Part shown: piece after piece, positions 36,166 to 44,969 of the stretch
Numbering within the stretch: the stretch's first letter is position 1
Layout of the letters: each line of letters starts with the position of its first letter
Source: Natronobacillus azotifigens
Lineage (GTDB): Bacteria > Bacillota > Bacilli > Bacillales > Amphibacillaceae
Direction of reading: 5' to 3'
Assembly (NCBI RefSeq): GCF_026805325.1
Contig: NZ_JAPRAT010000015.1
Coordinates: forward strand, 19,759-83,758
Length of the DNA stretch: 64,000 nt
The notes under the pieces: generated by a model
Databases searched by the model: none
What the model was told of the DNA's origin: nothing
The model's input: only the letters and a program-made list of their open reading frames with translations
Program-made: the position numbers and the translations under genes

Positions 36166-36456
36166 TTGCTTATTCGCCTAAATAAATGGCGCATACCAGT
36201 GTTAGGAATTTTTTCTCGTATAAAAATGTCAAAAAATGCATTACTTTTCACCTTATTAGCTCCTACACTGTTTATTACTGTACCACTAATAATTGCTAGC
36301 TATTTTCATACGGGGTATTTTACCTACTACATCATCTTAATTGTGATTAATATTGGATTATCCTATTCAGATTTTGTTTGTATTCATAAAATTCACCAGG
36401 CACCTAAAAAATGCATCATTGAAAACGATGGTGCAAGCTATGATATACTGGTATAA
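36166..36456 (+). pseudogene. DUF3267-like protein, C-terminal remnant
   Basis: A frame of 96 codons starting with TTG after an in-frame TGA. It resembles only the last half of DUF3267-type putative membrane zincins: two hydrophobic helices (about 26-48 and 52-70), then the YSDFVCIHKIHQAPKKCIIE tail. The N-terminal half, with the family HExxH, is absent, and nothing like it is found in other frames upstream. The ribosome site is weak. A similar gene near prsA exists in related genomes by my recollection, so a decayed resident gene is more likely than a new one. Alternatively it may be a short expressed membrane protein. Confidence 0.45.
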
Positions 36457-36494
36457 CTTATTTTTTAAAATCTATTAATCTACAGGAGGAGTAT

Positions 36495-36677
36495 ATGATG
36501 GTCTTATTATTTAGTTTTTTTGCCTTTTTCATCTACACAATATTTAATACACTTACAAATCACCTATGCGTGAAGAAAGATATGTCTTATGAAAAACAGT
36601 TATATGTATACAGAACTGTAAATATATACACGACTATTTTATTAGCTTCTTCTTATTTATCTATAACATACTTGTAA
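36495..36677 (+). CDS. Small membrane protein, unknown
   Basis: A 60-aa protein with an excellent ribosome site (AGGAGG, 5 nt before ATG). It has a strongly hydrophobic first helix (about 2-22), a polar middle with LCVKKDMSYEKQ, and a second hydrophobic segment (about 44-58). I do not recognise the family. It lies 38 bp after the DUF3267-like remnant and upstream of prsA. A terminator-like hairpin follows at 36769. The strong ribosome site argues that it is real. Confidence 0.55.
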   Translation: MMVLLFSFFAFFIYTIFNTLTNHLCVKKDMSYEKQLYVYRTVNIYTTILLASSYLSITYL

Positions 36678-36768
36678 ATAAGATCTAAAAAGAAAGCTAC
36701 TTTTAAAAAAACCGACCAATCAGTGCAAGTTTTGCAGACAATTGGTCCGAGAATTGATTGAATTAATC

Positions 36769-36809
36769 AAAACGACAGTTGACCCAAGATGGTTTGCTGT
36801 CGTTTTTTC
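36769..36809 (+). terminator. Terminator between the small ORF and prsA
   Basis: Stem AAAACGACAG/CTGTCGTTTT followed by T. Just upstream is CCAATCAGTGCAAG, a possible scrap of the dispersed element. The rest of 36678-37004 contains only AT-rich sequence and presumably the prsA promoter. Confidence 0.75.
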
Positions 36810-37004
36810 TTTGCTGATAAACCTTCGCCATGATCTTAATCAATAAAGGGGGAACATTCATTCATCTGAAAAAATAACGATATTTAATTATGTAAAAACT
36901 AAGGAATTTCTATTTCCTCTATATATTTCACCCTAATCTATGGTATATTAACATTTGGTAATGTAATTATAGTTTTTAGATTAAAAAAGTGGGAGTGTAA
37001 TACA

Positions 37005-37883
37005 ATGAAAAAATTAGCTATTATAGCAACAATTACTGCTGGAGTTATTGGGTTGTCTGCTTGCTCACCCGATGAAGATCCAGAGGTCGTCGTGGAAACT
37101 AGTACAGGAAATATCACTAAAGAAGATTTTTATGAAGAAATGAAAGCAACGACAGGGGAATCTGTCTTGCAACAAATGGTCTTAACAAAAATTCTAGAAG
37201 ATAGATATGAGATAGACGATGAAGAAGTTGATGCTCAAATTGATATGTATAAAATGCAGTATGGTGAACAATGGGAAATGGTCTTAATGTCCAGTGGATT
37301 CGCTGATGAAGATGATTTTCGTAATGAACTAAGAATGCAAATGTTACAACAAGAAGCAATGATTGAAGATATAGAAGTATCTGACGAAGAAATTGAAACA
37401 CGTTATGAGCGATTAAAAGAAGAAGTAGAAGCACGTCATATTTTAGTTGAGGATGAAGAAACAGCAAATGAGTTGAAATCACAACTAGACGACGGTGCCA
37501 ATTTTTCTGATTTAGCAGAAGAGCATTCTACCGATACTAATTCTGCTGTCCAAGGTGGAGATTTAGGCTTTTTCTCAAGTGGAGACATGGTTATAGAGTT
37601 TGAAGACGTTGCTTACGGATTAGAAATTGGTGAAATTAGTGAACCAGTGGCATCCGACTTTGGATGGCATATTATTCAACTTACAGATAGACAAGAAATT
37701 GAATCCGAAATTCAAGATTTAGATGAAATTCGTGAAAACATTAGAAAAGAAATTGCGATGGGTAAAGTTGATGAATCAACAGCGATGGAGAAAATGAATC
37801 AAATTATTGAAGATGCTAACGTTCAAGTAAACATTGACGGCTTCGAAGATATCTTTGAAATGCAAGAACCAGCACTACAATAA
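37005..37883 (+). CDS. prsA: Foldase lipoprotein PrsA
   Basis: An extracytoplasmic, lipid-anchored foldase that helps exported proteins fold at the membrane-wall interface. The signal peptide ends in LSAC with C20. An N-terminal chaperone region is followed by a parvulin-type PPIase domain (about 142-230: EARHILVEDEETANEL, QGGDLGFFSSG, FGWHIIQLTDR) and a C-terminal helical region. It is 292 aa, the same as B. subtilis PrsA. The mature protein is very acidic (long Asp/Glu runs), as expected for a protein exposed to salty medium. Neighbour yhaM is as in B. subtilis. Confidence 0.93.
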   Translation: MKKLAIIATITAGVIGLSACSPDEDPEVVVETSTGNITKEDFYEEMKATTGESVLQQMVLTKILEDRYEIDDEEVDAQIDMYKMQYGEQWEMVLMSSGFADEDDFRNELRMQMLQQEAMIEDIEVSDEEIETRYERLKEEVEARHILVEDEETANELKSQLDDGANFSDLAEEHSTDTNSAVQGGDLGFFSSGDMVIEFEDVAYGLEIGEISEPVASDFGWHIIQLTDRQEIESEIQDLDEIRENIRKEIAMGKVDESTAMEKMNQIIEDANVQVNIDGFEDIFEMQEPALQ

Positions 37884-37889
37884 CGAAAC

Positions 37890-37929
37890 AAAAGCTAGTT
37901 AAAGAAGCATGACTCTTTAACTAGCTTTT
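37890..37929 (+). terminator. Terminator of prsA
   Basis: Stem AAAAGCTAGTTAAAGA/TCTTTAACTAGCTTTT with an 8-nt loop. Confidence 0.9.
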
Positions 37930-38033
37930 TCTATTAGAATGTGAAGATTAAATTCCATTCGTTTCCCTATTCAAACGTAAAAAAGTTCGGTAAAATATAA
38001 GGAAGATAGCGAACAGGATAGGAGGTTAGCTTC

Positions 38034-39266
38034 ATGACAAATAGTAATCGTTATTTTTTTGATATTATTCCGATAGATTATCATTGTTCAGAGGAACAAG
38101 CGATAGAAATATTAGAGAAGTTCCCCGCCCCTGAATTACCTGATGGGAATACATATTTTGATTTACAAGATCAGCAAGAAGGTAATTCAATTAAGCAAAG
38201 ATTATTACTGAATGAATATGAAGTGAGATTAACCAGAACAAATAAACAATTTTTAAAAATGTCCTTTAGTAATAATGCAGGTATGATTCAGGCGAAAATG
38301 TGGGATAACCAAGGCGCAATTGATCGTTACTTACCTTTGCTAGAAGCACATACCATTTTTGAAGTAGAGGGTGTTGTGGATGTATTCAATGGAAATAAAT
38401 CCATTACCGTCAATCGGTTAACCGCACAGCATGAAGATGTAAATCCATTTGCCCTATTACCGTACACAAAAATGGACATACCGAATCTAACGGTTGAATT
38501 ATTCTCATACTTACATGAACTAAGTGAACCGTATCAGTCAATAGCCATCGCGGCAATGGAGCATTTTTGGAATGATTTTCGCCTAGCTCCCGCGGCCAAA
38601 GGATATCACCATAATTACTTAGGTGGATTATTAAAACACACCATTGGATTAATGCGAATCACACGTTACATCTGTACGATTGAAAAAGACCATGTGGAAG
38701 CAATCATTAAACTCATTCAAGTTGTAGAAAAAGCTTACAAAAAGGAAATCTATCAATCATATAAAACCGAAAACGATCAAAGCAATCCATTGGTTTGGCG
38801 TGACACAATTGATCATCTTTATAAGATGCTTCAAGGGCTGATTGCCTGTAAAGAGGAAACACCTCCTTATGATTTATTAATAACCGCCATTTTATATCAT
38901 GATATTGGTAAGTTACTCGAATATGACCATGCTGGATTATCGTTTCATCCTTTTAAATTTTTATTCCCAACAGCGGATCATAAAATTTTATCTGATCGAA
39001 AACAGGCGGGTATTGCAATGGATTCACTAGGAGTTATGGTCGGGCATATTCCATACGGCATGTTGTTATTAACAAAAATCATAGAAACAGAAAAAATCGA
39101 GTTGCCCGTGGCAGCAATCCATGAACTTATTCATTGTATTTTATGCCATCACGGGTTACCAGAATGGGGATCAGCAGTACGTGCTCCACAAACCTTATCA
39201 GGATACCTCATCCATATTGTTGATTATTTAGATAGTCGTTTTGAAAATACCGAGCTTGTAAAGTAA
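38034..39266 (+). CDS. yhaM: YhaM-like 3'-5' exoribonuclease (long variant)
   Basis: An OB-fold followed by an HD-domain, as in YhaM, which degrades RNA or single-stranded DNA from the 3' end. Visible: OB region about 55-135; HD-domain residues H202 (NYLGGLLKHT), H289-D290 (LYHDIGK) and CHHGLPEWGSAVRAP near the end. It is 410 aa against 314 for B. subtilis YhaM. The difference comes from a longer N-terminus and from an insert of about 45 residues between the first His and the HD pair (around 217-275). The start has AGGAGG upstream. It follows prsA, as expected for yhaM. A paralogue with changed specificity cannot be ruled out. Confidence 0.75.
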   Translation: MTNSNRYFFDIIPIDYHCSEEQAIEILEKFPAPELPDGNTYFDLQDQQEGNSIKQRLLLNEYEVRLTRTNKQFLKMSFSNNAGMIQAKMWDNQGAIDRYLPLLEAHTIFEVEGVVDVFNGNKSITVNRLTAQHEDVNPFALLPYTKMDIPNLTVELFSYLHELSEPYQSIAIAAMEHFWNDFRLAPAAKGYHHNYLGGLLKHTIGLMRITRYICTIEKDHVEAIIKLIQVVEKAYKKEIYQSYKTENDQSNPLVWRDTIDHLYKMLQGLIACKEETPPYDLLITAILYHDIGKLLEYDHAGLSFHPFKFLFPTADHKILSDRKQAGIAMDSLGVMVGHIPYGMLLLTKIIETEKIELPVAAIHELIHCILCHHGLPEWGSAVRAPQTLSGYLIHIVDYLDSRFENTELVK

Positions 39267-39463
39267 GCATTTGATCAAAGGGGAAAAGAGCTTCTTTATA
39301 AAGACGCGTTGAGCTCAGGAAAAGAAAGTATTTGATAAAGAAATAAGGGGATAGCAAACATCAGCCCCTACTGTTATACTAGAAAATCTTTTGTATCTAT
39401 TTAAAGATAAACACTTAAACGTATCGTCATAAAGCTAATTTTTTTAAACTTCCTAAACTATTA

Positions 39464-39511
39464 AAAAAAGCAAGGAAAGGGCCCACTAGCTGACCTCTTC
39501 TTGCTTTTTTT
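39464..39511. terminator. Bidirectional terminator yhaM/gbsR
   Basis: AAAAAAGCAAG pairs with CTTGCTTTTTT; an imperfect extension includes GGAAAGG/CCTCTTC. It lies between two convergent genes. Confidence 0.8.
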
Positions 39512-39519
39512 CATCTGAT

Positions 39520-40074
39520 TTAATTTTTTTCATCACGAGGGACGTACTTGAATATTTCGCCCGATTCGACAACTTGAATAAATCGCATCAACCATCGATA
39601 ATATCCTTGCGCATATCGAAGTCTTTCAATATCACTGGTGATTTTGTCTTTTAACCCGTTATCATCTGTTTGAACTTGGATTTGTTCAAGCTCTTGAATC
39701 GCTTCTTCAGCCTCTTCAATGTTTGTTTCTGTATGATGACGCCAACGGTTACCAAAAAGTGAAGTAAATGATTTATACCAATCTTCTTCCGATTTGTAAA
39801 GATCCTTTCGAATTCCTTTGCGAAAAGCAGGTTCAACCATCTTCATTTCTGATAGTGACCGTACACCAGTAGACATGCTGGTCTTACTCATTTCAAGCGC
39901 ATCACGCATATCATCCAATGTCATCGGATACTCACTAAAAAATAGCGTACCGTATAACCGCCCTACAGAAGGCGTAATTCCATACAGGTTCATGTTTTTG
40001 GCGATTACTTGAATAAATTTGTCTACAACTTCTTCATAATTTGACCAATCTTGGTTATTTTCTTGATTTGGCAA
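39520..40074 (-). CDS. GbsR family transcriptional regulator (second copy)
   Basis: A 184-aa GbsR-type winged-helix protein, closer to full-length B. subtilis GbsR than the one at 35226. It shows KNMNLYGITPSVGRLYGTLFF, then PMTLDDMRDALEMSKTSMSTGVRSLSE for DNA binding and ESGEIFKYVP at the C-terminus. The start is TTG 40074, because GGAGG lies 8 nt upstream; the ATG nine codons earlier has no ribosome site. It stands alone: no betaine synthesis (gbsAB) or transporter gene is adjacent, so its targets are unknown. It lies between yhaM and yhaN, which are neighbours in B. subtilis; this points to an insertion. Confidence 0.85.
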   Translation of the reverse strand: MPNQENNQDWSNYEEVVDKFIQVIAKNMNLYGITPSVGRLYGTLFFSEYPMTLDDMRDALEMSKTSMSTGVRSLSEMKMVEPAFRKGIRKDLYKSEEDWYKSFTSLFGNRWRHHTETNIEEAEEAIQELEQIQVQTDDNGLKDKITSDIERLRYAQGYYRWLMRFIQVVESGEIFKYVPRDEKN

Positions 40075-40137
40075 TCTTCTACCCTCCATCAACACGCGCA
40101 TTACTGGTTAATAATCATTAAATTTAAGTTTCCCCAT

Positions 40138-40190
40138 TTATCCCGGAGCAACCGTCCGCAAGACTCCTACTGATTGAAGTTTCATTTTAT
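40138..40190 (-). repeat. Dispersed element, minimal copy (C4)
   Basis: 53 bp: TATCCCGGAGCAACCGTCCG, then directly ACTGATTGAAGTTTCATTTT. The whole centre is deleted, leaving both ends. It lies 64 bp upstream of the TTG start of the second gbsR. Confidence 0.8.
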
Positions 40191-40274
40191 TATAAAATAA
40201 TTAAGATAATAAGTAGTCTAAAATTAAATTCGACAAGGAAAAATATATTTATTTACATAGTACCATTAAAACAT

Positions 40275-43244
40275 TCAACTTGTGAAGCGATCTTCTGACA
40301 ATTTTATTAATTGAATATTTTTATCTTTAAACAAGTACTCGACTTGTTTCTCATCAGTGCAAAAATAGAACATTTGTTGATGCTGATTCGCCAATTGATA
40401 GAACATGTCGATGACCACTTCCGCTCTTTTTCGATCAAAATGTACAAATCCATCGTCTATAAAAAATGGGAATTTTGTTTGCTTAACCAGCATTTCGCTA
40501 AGTGCAATTCGTATCGAAATATAAAGCTGATCTTTCGTACCTTGTGATAATTCTGCAATGCTATAGTAGCTACCATCTGAAGCTATCGTTTGTAAGATTT
40601 TTTCTTGTTCTGAGAAAAAAATCTGCTGATAACGCTGTGCTGTTATTCGGCTAAAGTAACTACTTGCTTTTTCCAATATTCTTGGTAAATATCTTCCTTG
40701 AAAATTCACTTTCGTTTGTTTCAATTTTGCTATGGCAAGTTGTTGAATGGCCCAGCTTTTTGCTTCTTCTTGTAACTTGTTTTTTAATCGATAATATTCA
40801 TGTTTAGCATCATTCAGTGTCGTTGATTGCTCCAGTTGCTCCATTCCCGCATGTAAATTTGCAATCTTTTGTTGTTCTTTTTCTATCTCCTTATTCACCA
40901 CATTGATATTTTCTGATATCTCTTCCAGTTGTTGTTCCAATAATTCTTTTGAACGATTTTCCCCTTCCAATATATTCATAAACATTGAATCTGATAAATT
41001 TTTTTCCAATTGTTGTTGATAAATACTTTTTTCGTCCTTTAAGCGTGACCACTCTTGATAGAGATTTCCTTTCGCAAAAAAACTCTCTTCGTCCGTCACA
41101 CCAGCAGTTTCCCACAATTGTTCGATCGTTTGTTGATATGGCTTTACTGTTGCTTGAAGTCTTTCTTTTTTTTGACGTTCCTTGTCTAAAGTACTAGATA
41201 ATTGTTCCATTTGCTCACGTAAATTTTGTTGAAAGATTATTTGTTGGCGAACTTCTCCTAAAACATTCGTAAATGTCTGATAAGGTTTATCGATATACTG
41301 TTCATATTGTTCCGTAACTATTGTCTCGTAATGAACGATTTTATTGTTCAATTGATCCATTTCTTGATTCAATTGATCTAAACGAGCAATATCTTTACGA
41401 ATTTTTTCAAGTTTTTGATAGAGTTTTGGCCAGTGTGTAAGGGGAATGTCTTGCAAAATCATAAATTGTTGCTGTTGCTCTCTTATTCTTCTGTCCAATG
41501 AAACCATTTGTTGTTCAATAAAGGATATCCGATCTGTTAGCTTCACCTGTTCTTGTTGCATTTGTTCTTTTTCTTTTCTTATTTTATTTAACTGTTCCAT
41601 TCGTTGATATTCTTTATCCAATATTTCTTCTAATTCATGCAAGCGAGTCATTTGGCTATCTGAGAGTTGCTTGGCATTTTTCTTGAAAAATAATTCTACT
41701 GTTTTGCTGGATTGACGAAAGTGTATCGGTAAGGCTAGTGCGATTAGGAAACCCGTGACGCTAACAAAATACCAATATTCATCCATAAAATAACCAAATA
41801 ACAAACTACTAGTCGTAAGGAAAGTCATGAACAATGTAAGGAAAAACATTCGTCTTTTTTGCTTACTTCGCTTATTTTTCCAAATTTCTTGCTGCTCTTG
41901 ATCTGCTTGTTTTGTTTGACTTTGTCTCTGGATATCTTGTAATTGATCCATTTCTGTCTGGTAGTGAGCAAAAGTATTTCGATTTAATCGTTGTGACGTT
42001 ACATTCGCCATGGATGTTGTCAATTGCTCCACTTTCTGTGTATATTTTTTGACTTGTATTTTTACACTTTCATATTCCTCAGTTCGTTCTTTTTGTTCTT
42101 CTTTTAATGATTGCCAAATTTCTTCTGTAGCAAAAGATAGCGGGAGTTTTAGAATATCTTCTGTTGTACAGTCTAAATGAAGTCCCTGTAATTCATATTC
42201 CATCTCCTTTGCTAACTCATTTTTTGATTCTTCGAGCATTTCCCGCTTATTTTGATCAGCATAATAGCTTTCAGAGTCATTCATCAATTGTTCAAACGTA
42301 CGAACTGTGTCTAATTCCCATTGCTCTTGCTTCCAATCCGCAATTTTTTGTTCGTTGTACTGAATGGAATGTTCTAACGCATGTAACTGACTTTTGATTG
42401 GATAGATTTCTTTTCTCACTTCTTCATAGCGCTCGATACCGTCTGCAGGAAACTTCACCTTTGGGGGCAGAGCAGCTAACTTCAGCATGATTACTTTCCA
42501 TTTCTCAATCGTTGGATAGAGTTGAAGTTCTTGCGTCAGCATAAACTTTTGCTCAGTTAATTGCTCTAACTCTTTTTTTCGTTTAGCAAGATCCAGTTCT
42601 TTAACTTGTTTTTCTTGCCTTTTTTCTTCATATTGACGTTGCTCATTTTCCAATGTAGTTAAGCGTTTTGCATCCGCTTCGATTTTTGTTAGTAATAGGT
42701 TGATCTTAGGTTTTTTCCCTTGTGGTTTAAACCGTGTTTGAAGCATTTGATCCAACTCTTTTTCCGTCCAATATATACGATCTGAACCCGTTAAACCAAA
42801 ACTTAATAATACCTCACCTAATTCATCCGCTTTTAAATGTTGAATTTGTTGTAAATCAAGCGAGTCAAAATTAAAAATCTTATTATACATTCCACGGTCC
42901 ATGTTCGTTAATTTTTCTTTTAACATCGATTCATCATACGGAATTCCATTATGATCATAGCAAATGGCTTGGCTTTTATTGCGATCATGCACACGTTCGA
43001 TAACAATCAAATCTCCATCAATTTCTACGTGTAATTTACCACCAAGAGTTCCACCCTTTTTCGGTAAATAGACGTTTCTTTTTTTGGGCGAGAGACCGAA
43101 TAAAATATATAAAATAAATTGTCTTAATGTCGTTTTCCCTGACTCATTTTCTCCAGCAACAATGATGAACGATGCATCAGCAAAATCAAATACTTGTTGC
43201 TGCCATTTGCCAAATCCGTAGATTTCAATTTTTCTAATTTTCAT
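40275..43244 (-). CDS. yhaN: SbcC/Rad50-like ATPase YhaN
   Basis: A 989-aa SMC-like protein with an N-terminal ATPase half (Walker A G31-ENESGKT38), long coiled coils (about 185-470 and 540-860) and a C-terminal half with the ABC-like ELSQGTKDQLYISIRIAL signature and FFIDDGFVHFD Walker B. Between the coils, near residues 470-515, is a pair of hydrophobic segments (RRMFFLTLFMTFL and YFVSVTGFLIALALP), so the protein may touch the membrane at the coil tip, which is unlike Rad50. The start is ATG 43244, with AAGGA upstream; it overlaps the yhaO stop by 11 nt. The pair YhaN/YhaO resembles SbcCD and probably forms a DNA-processing complex. Confidence 0.87.
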   Translation of the reverse strand: MKIRKIEIYGFGKWQQQVFDFADASFIIVAGENESGKTTLRQFILYILFGLSPKKRNVYLPKKGGTLGGKLHVEIDGDLIVIERVHDRNKSQAICYDHNGIPYDESMLKEKLTNMDRGMYNKIFNFDSLDLQQIQHLKADELGEVLLSFGLTGSDRIYWTEKELDQMLQTRFKPQGKKPKINLLLTKIEADAKRLTTLENEQRQYEEKRQEKQVKELDLAKRKKELEQLTEQKFMLTQELQLYPTIEKWKVIMLKLAALPPKVKFPADGIERYEEVRKEIYPIKSQLHALEHSIQYNEQKIADWKQEQWELDTVRTFEQLMNDSESYYADQNKREMLEESKNELAKEMEYELQGLHLDCTTEDILKLPLSFATEEIWQSLKEEQKERTEEYESVKIQVKKYTQKVEQLTTSMANVTSQRLNRNTFAHYQTEMDQLQDIQRQSQTKQADQEQQEIWKNKRSKQKRRMFFLTLFMTFLTTSSLLFGYFMDEYWYFVSVTGFLIALALPIHFRQSSKTVELFFKKNAKQLSDSQMTRLHELEEILDKEYQRMEQLNKIRKEKEQMQQEQVKLTDRISFIEQQMVSLDRRIREQQQQFMILQDIPLTHWPKLYQKLEKIRKDIARLDQLNQEMDQLNNKIVHYETIVTEQYEQYIDKPYQTFTNVLGEVRQQIIFQQNLREQMEQLSSTLDKERQKKERLQATVKPYQQTIEQLWETAGVTDEESFFAKGNLYQEWSRLKDEKSIYQQQLEKNLSDSMFMNILEGENRSKELLEQQLEEISENINVVNKEIEKEQQKIANLHAGMEQLEQSTTLNDAKHEYYRLKNKLQEEAKSWAIQQLAIAKLKQTKVNFQGRYLPRILEKASSYFSRITAQRYQQIFFSEQEKILQTIASDGSYYSIAELSQGTKDQLYISIRIALSEMLVKQTKFPFFIDDGFVHFDRKRAEVVIDMFYQLANQHQQMFYFCTDEKQVEYLFKDKNIQLIKLSEDRFTS

Positions 43245-44478
43245 GGCTATCCTTCCCCACAAGTTGATAAATAAGTAAGTTCTCTGCCTGCTTTTTCAAT
43301 TCTTCTTTTTCTTCATCGGTTAATAATGATAGATGCTTTCTTGCTTGAGGATGATTCCATAAGGGAGAAAGGTCCTCGTCAATATTACCTTCTTGAAACG
43401 TAAGAAGTAGTTGTTCGATGAAAGGATCTTCTTTGGTTAATTGCTGCTGTCTCTTCGCTTGATCATACTCTGACAGTGTTATCGATTGGATCCAGAGCCA
43501 ATGTGTTGCTTGGTTGTTTCTTTCGTTTGTATAGTCAATCACATCTTGTAACATGTTTTCATAATACCAAGTCTCAACTTCTTGTTGAAAATTCGTTAGT
43601 TTTACTGTCACAATCGTTTTATCGTAAAGGGATAGCATCTTTTCGACTAGACCATTCAATTTCATTCGAAAATCAGATATCGTCGAACAATTCTCCATAT
43701 CAAGTGTTGCCACTTCAAAGCAAACCGACTGTAAAGGTATAAAGGTTCGTTTTGTTTCCTGCTTATCTAACTCGACATAATAACAGCCCTTCTCCCCCGT
43801 TTCTTTCTTCGATCGACCTTGCAGGTTTCCGGGGTATACAATACTAGGATTTTTCTTGAGTACCATTCGTTTATGAATATGCCCTAGCGCCCAATAATCA
43901 AACGGCTTTTCTATTAATTCACTCACCTGAAATGGAGCATAATGATCGTGCTCGGTATTTTGTGCTACGCTACCATGAAGCATACCAATGTGGTATGGCG
44001 TATTTGCTATTTTCTGATACTCTGCAGTTTTATTGTTCATTACAGCACGGTGGGGATAACTAAATCCATAAATAGCTGCTAGATCTTGACTTTTCTTTGT
44101 GAAAATCTTGGCTGTTACATTTTCTTCAGAAAAAACATGCACATTATTCGGATAATCAATCACCTTTTGGTTACTTTGCGAATAATCATGATTTCCATAT
44201 GAGATGTAGACCTGAATGTTCGCGTCATTTAATTTTTGGCAAGCATGAAGAAACTGTATTTGTGCATAAACACTTTGAACTGTCTGGTCAAAAATATCGC
44301 CTACTACCACAACAAAATCAACTTGTTTTTTGATAGCGATATCTACAAGATTATGTAAGGCGACAAAGGTACTTTTTTTCACTTGTTCAAACAACTCTGA
44401 CGGCATATCAGATAATCCTTTAAACGGACTATCTAAATGTAAATCTGCACAATGAATAAAACGAATTTTTTCTGTCAT
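43234..44478 (-). CDS. yhaO: Mre11/SbcD-like nuclease YhaO
   Basis: A 414-aa metallophosphoesterase of the SbcD/Mre11 type. Metal-binding motifs run in order: D12-L-H14 (IHCADLHLDSP), VVGDIFDQ, ISYGNHDY, then GMLHGS and WALGHIHKR. The C-terminal capping domain of about 150 residues would contact YhaN. YhaN follows with overlapping codons, so the two are co-translated. The start has GAGAGGG at a usual distance. A copy of the dispersed repeat lies 41 bp upstream of the start codon, between the gene and whatever promoter lies further up. Confidence 0.9.
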   Translation of the reverse strand: MTEKIRFIHCADLHLDSPFKGLSDMPSELFEQVKKSTFVALHNLVDIAIKKQVDFVVVVGDIFDQTVQSVYAQIQFLHACQKLNDANIQVYISYGNHDYSQSNQKVIDYPNNVHVFSEENVTAKIFTKKSQDLAAIYGFSYPHRAVMNNKTAEYQKIANTPYHIGMLHGSVAQNTEHDHYAPFQVSELIEKPFDYWALGHIHKRMVLKKNPSIVYPGNLQGRSKKETGEKGCYYVELDKQETKRTFIPLQSVCFEVATLDMENCSTISDFRMKLNGLVEKMLSLYDKTIVTVKLTNFQQEVETWYYENMLQDVIDYTNERNNQATHWLWIQSITLSEYDQAKRQQQLTKEDPFIEQLLLTFQEGNIDEDLSPLWNHPQARKHLSLLTDEEKEELKKQAENLLIYQLVGKDSHEN

Positions 44479-44519
44479 TGGTCTAAGCCCTCTCTAACAA
44501 TACTTGTCTCTAATTGTAT

Positions 44520-44670
44520 CCCGGAGCAACCGTCCGTAAGACTCCCACTTCAAAACAACGAGAATATCAAGTTGTTTAAGTGGTAGTAACGGACGCTAGC
44601 ACCCCGAATGGTGCAACTAACAATCAGTTGGGGAATACCTAAAACCCCCTATTGATTGAAGTTTCACTTT
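44520..44670 (-). repeat. Dispersed element copy with flanking direct repeat (C5)
   Basis: 151 bp from CCCGGAGCAACCGTCCG to TGAAGTTTCACTTT. The segment for AGGGCCTTTAGGTCATCC is deleted. Exactly at both ends stands ATTGTAT (44513-44519 and 44671-44677), a 7-bp direct repeat as left by an insertion. Confidence 0.85.
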
Positions 44671-44673
44671 ATT

Positions 44674-44925
44674 GTATCAAAACCTAACAGCGAATGCACG
44701 TTCGTTTATGTTTCTGTTCTGAAGAAAAATGAGAAAATAGTTTATGACTAAATTCGGGTAAACTATACAATAAGATTTCTTATTGCAACCTCCCTAGTCA
44801 CTTCGGAAATAAAGAGGGTACCCTTTACTTACAGCTTGTGTTACATCGGAAATTGTTAACAATGCTAAAACAACCATCTCGCATTATACTATACTTTCAC
44901 TAAATTCTCTTGGAAGGAAGGAACG
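44674..44925. other. Intergenic stretch upstream of the yhaO repeat
   Basis: No gene or clear motif. Should contain the yhaON promoter unless the repeat supplies it. Confidence 0.5.
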
Positions 44926-44962
44926 AAAAAACCTTGTAAGATGTAATATCCTACAAGGTTTT
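44926..44962 (-). terminator. Terminator of yhaQP
   Basis: Stem AAAAACCTTGTA/TACAAGGTTTTT with a loop containing AGATGTAATATCC, just beyond the yhaP stop. Confidence 0.85.
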
Positions 44963-44969
44963 TAAGTTG

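Noticed and set aside
36690..36740. Another copy of the dispersed element before prsA
   Set aside because: Only CCAATCAGTG and a few bases agree; neither end nor the middle is present. Chance or a very old scrap.
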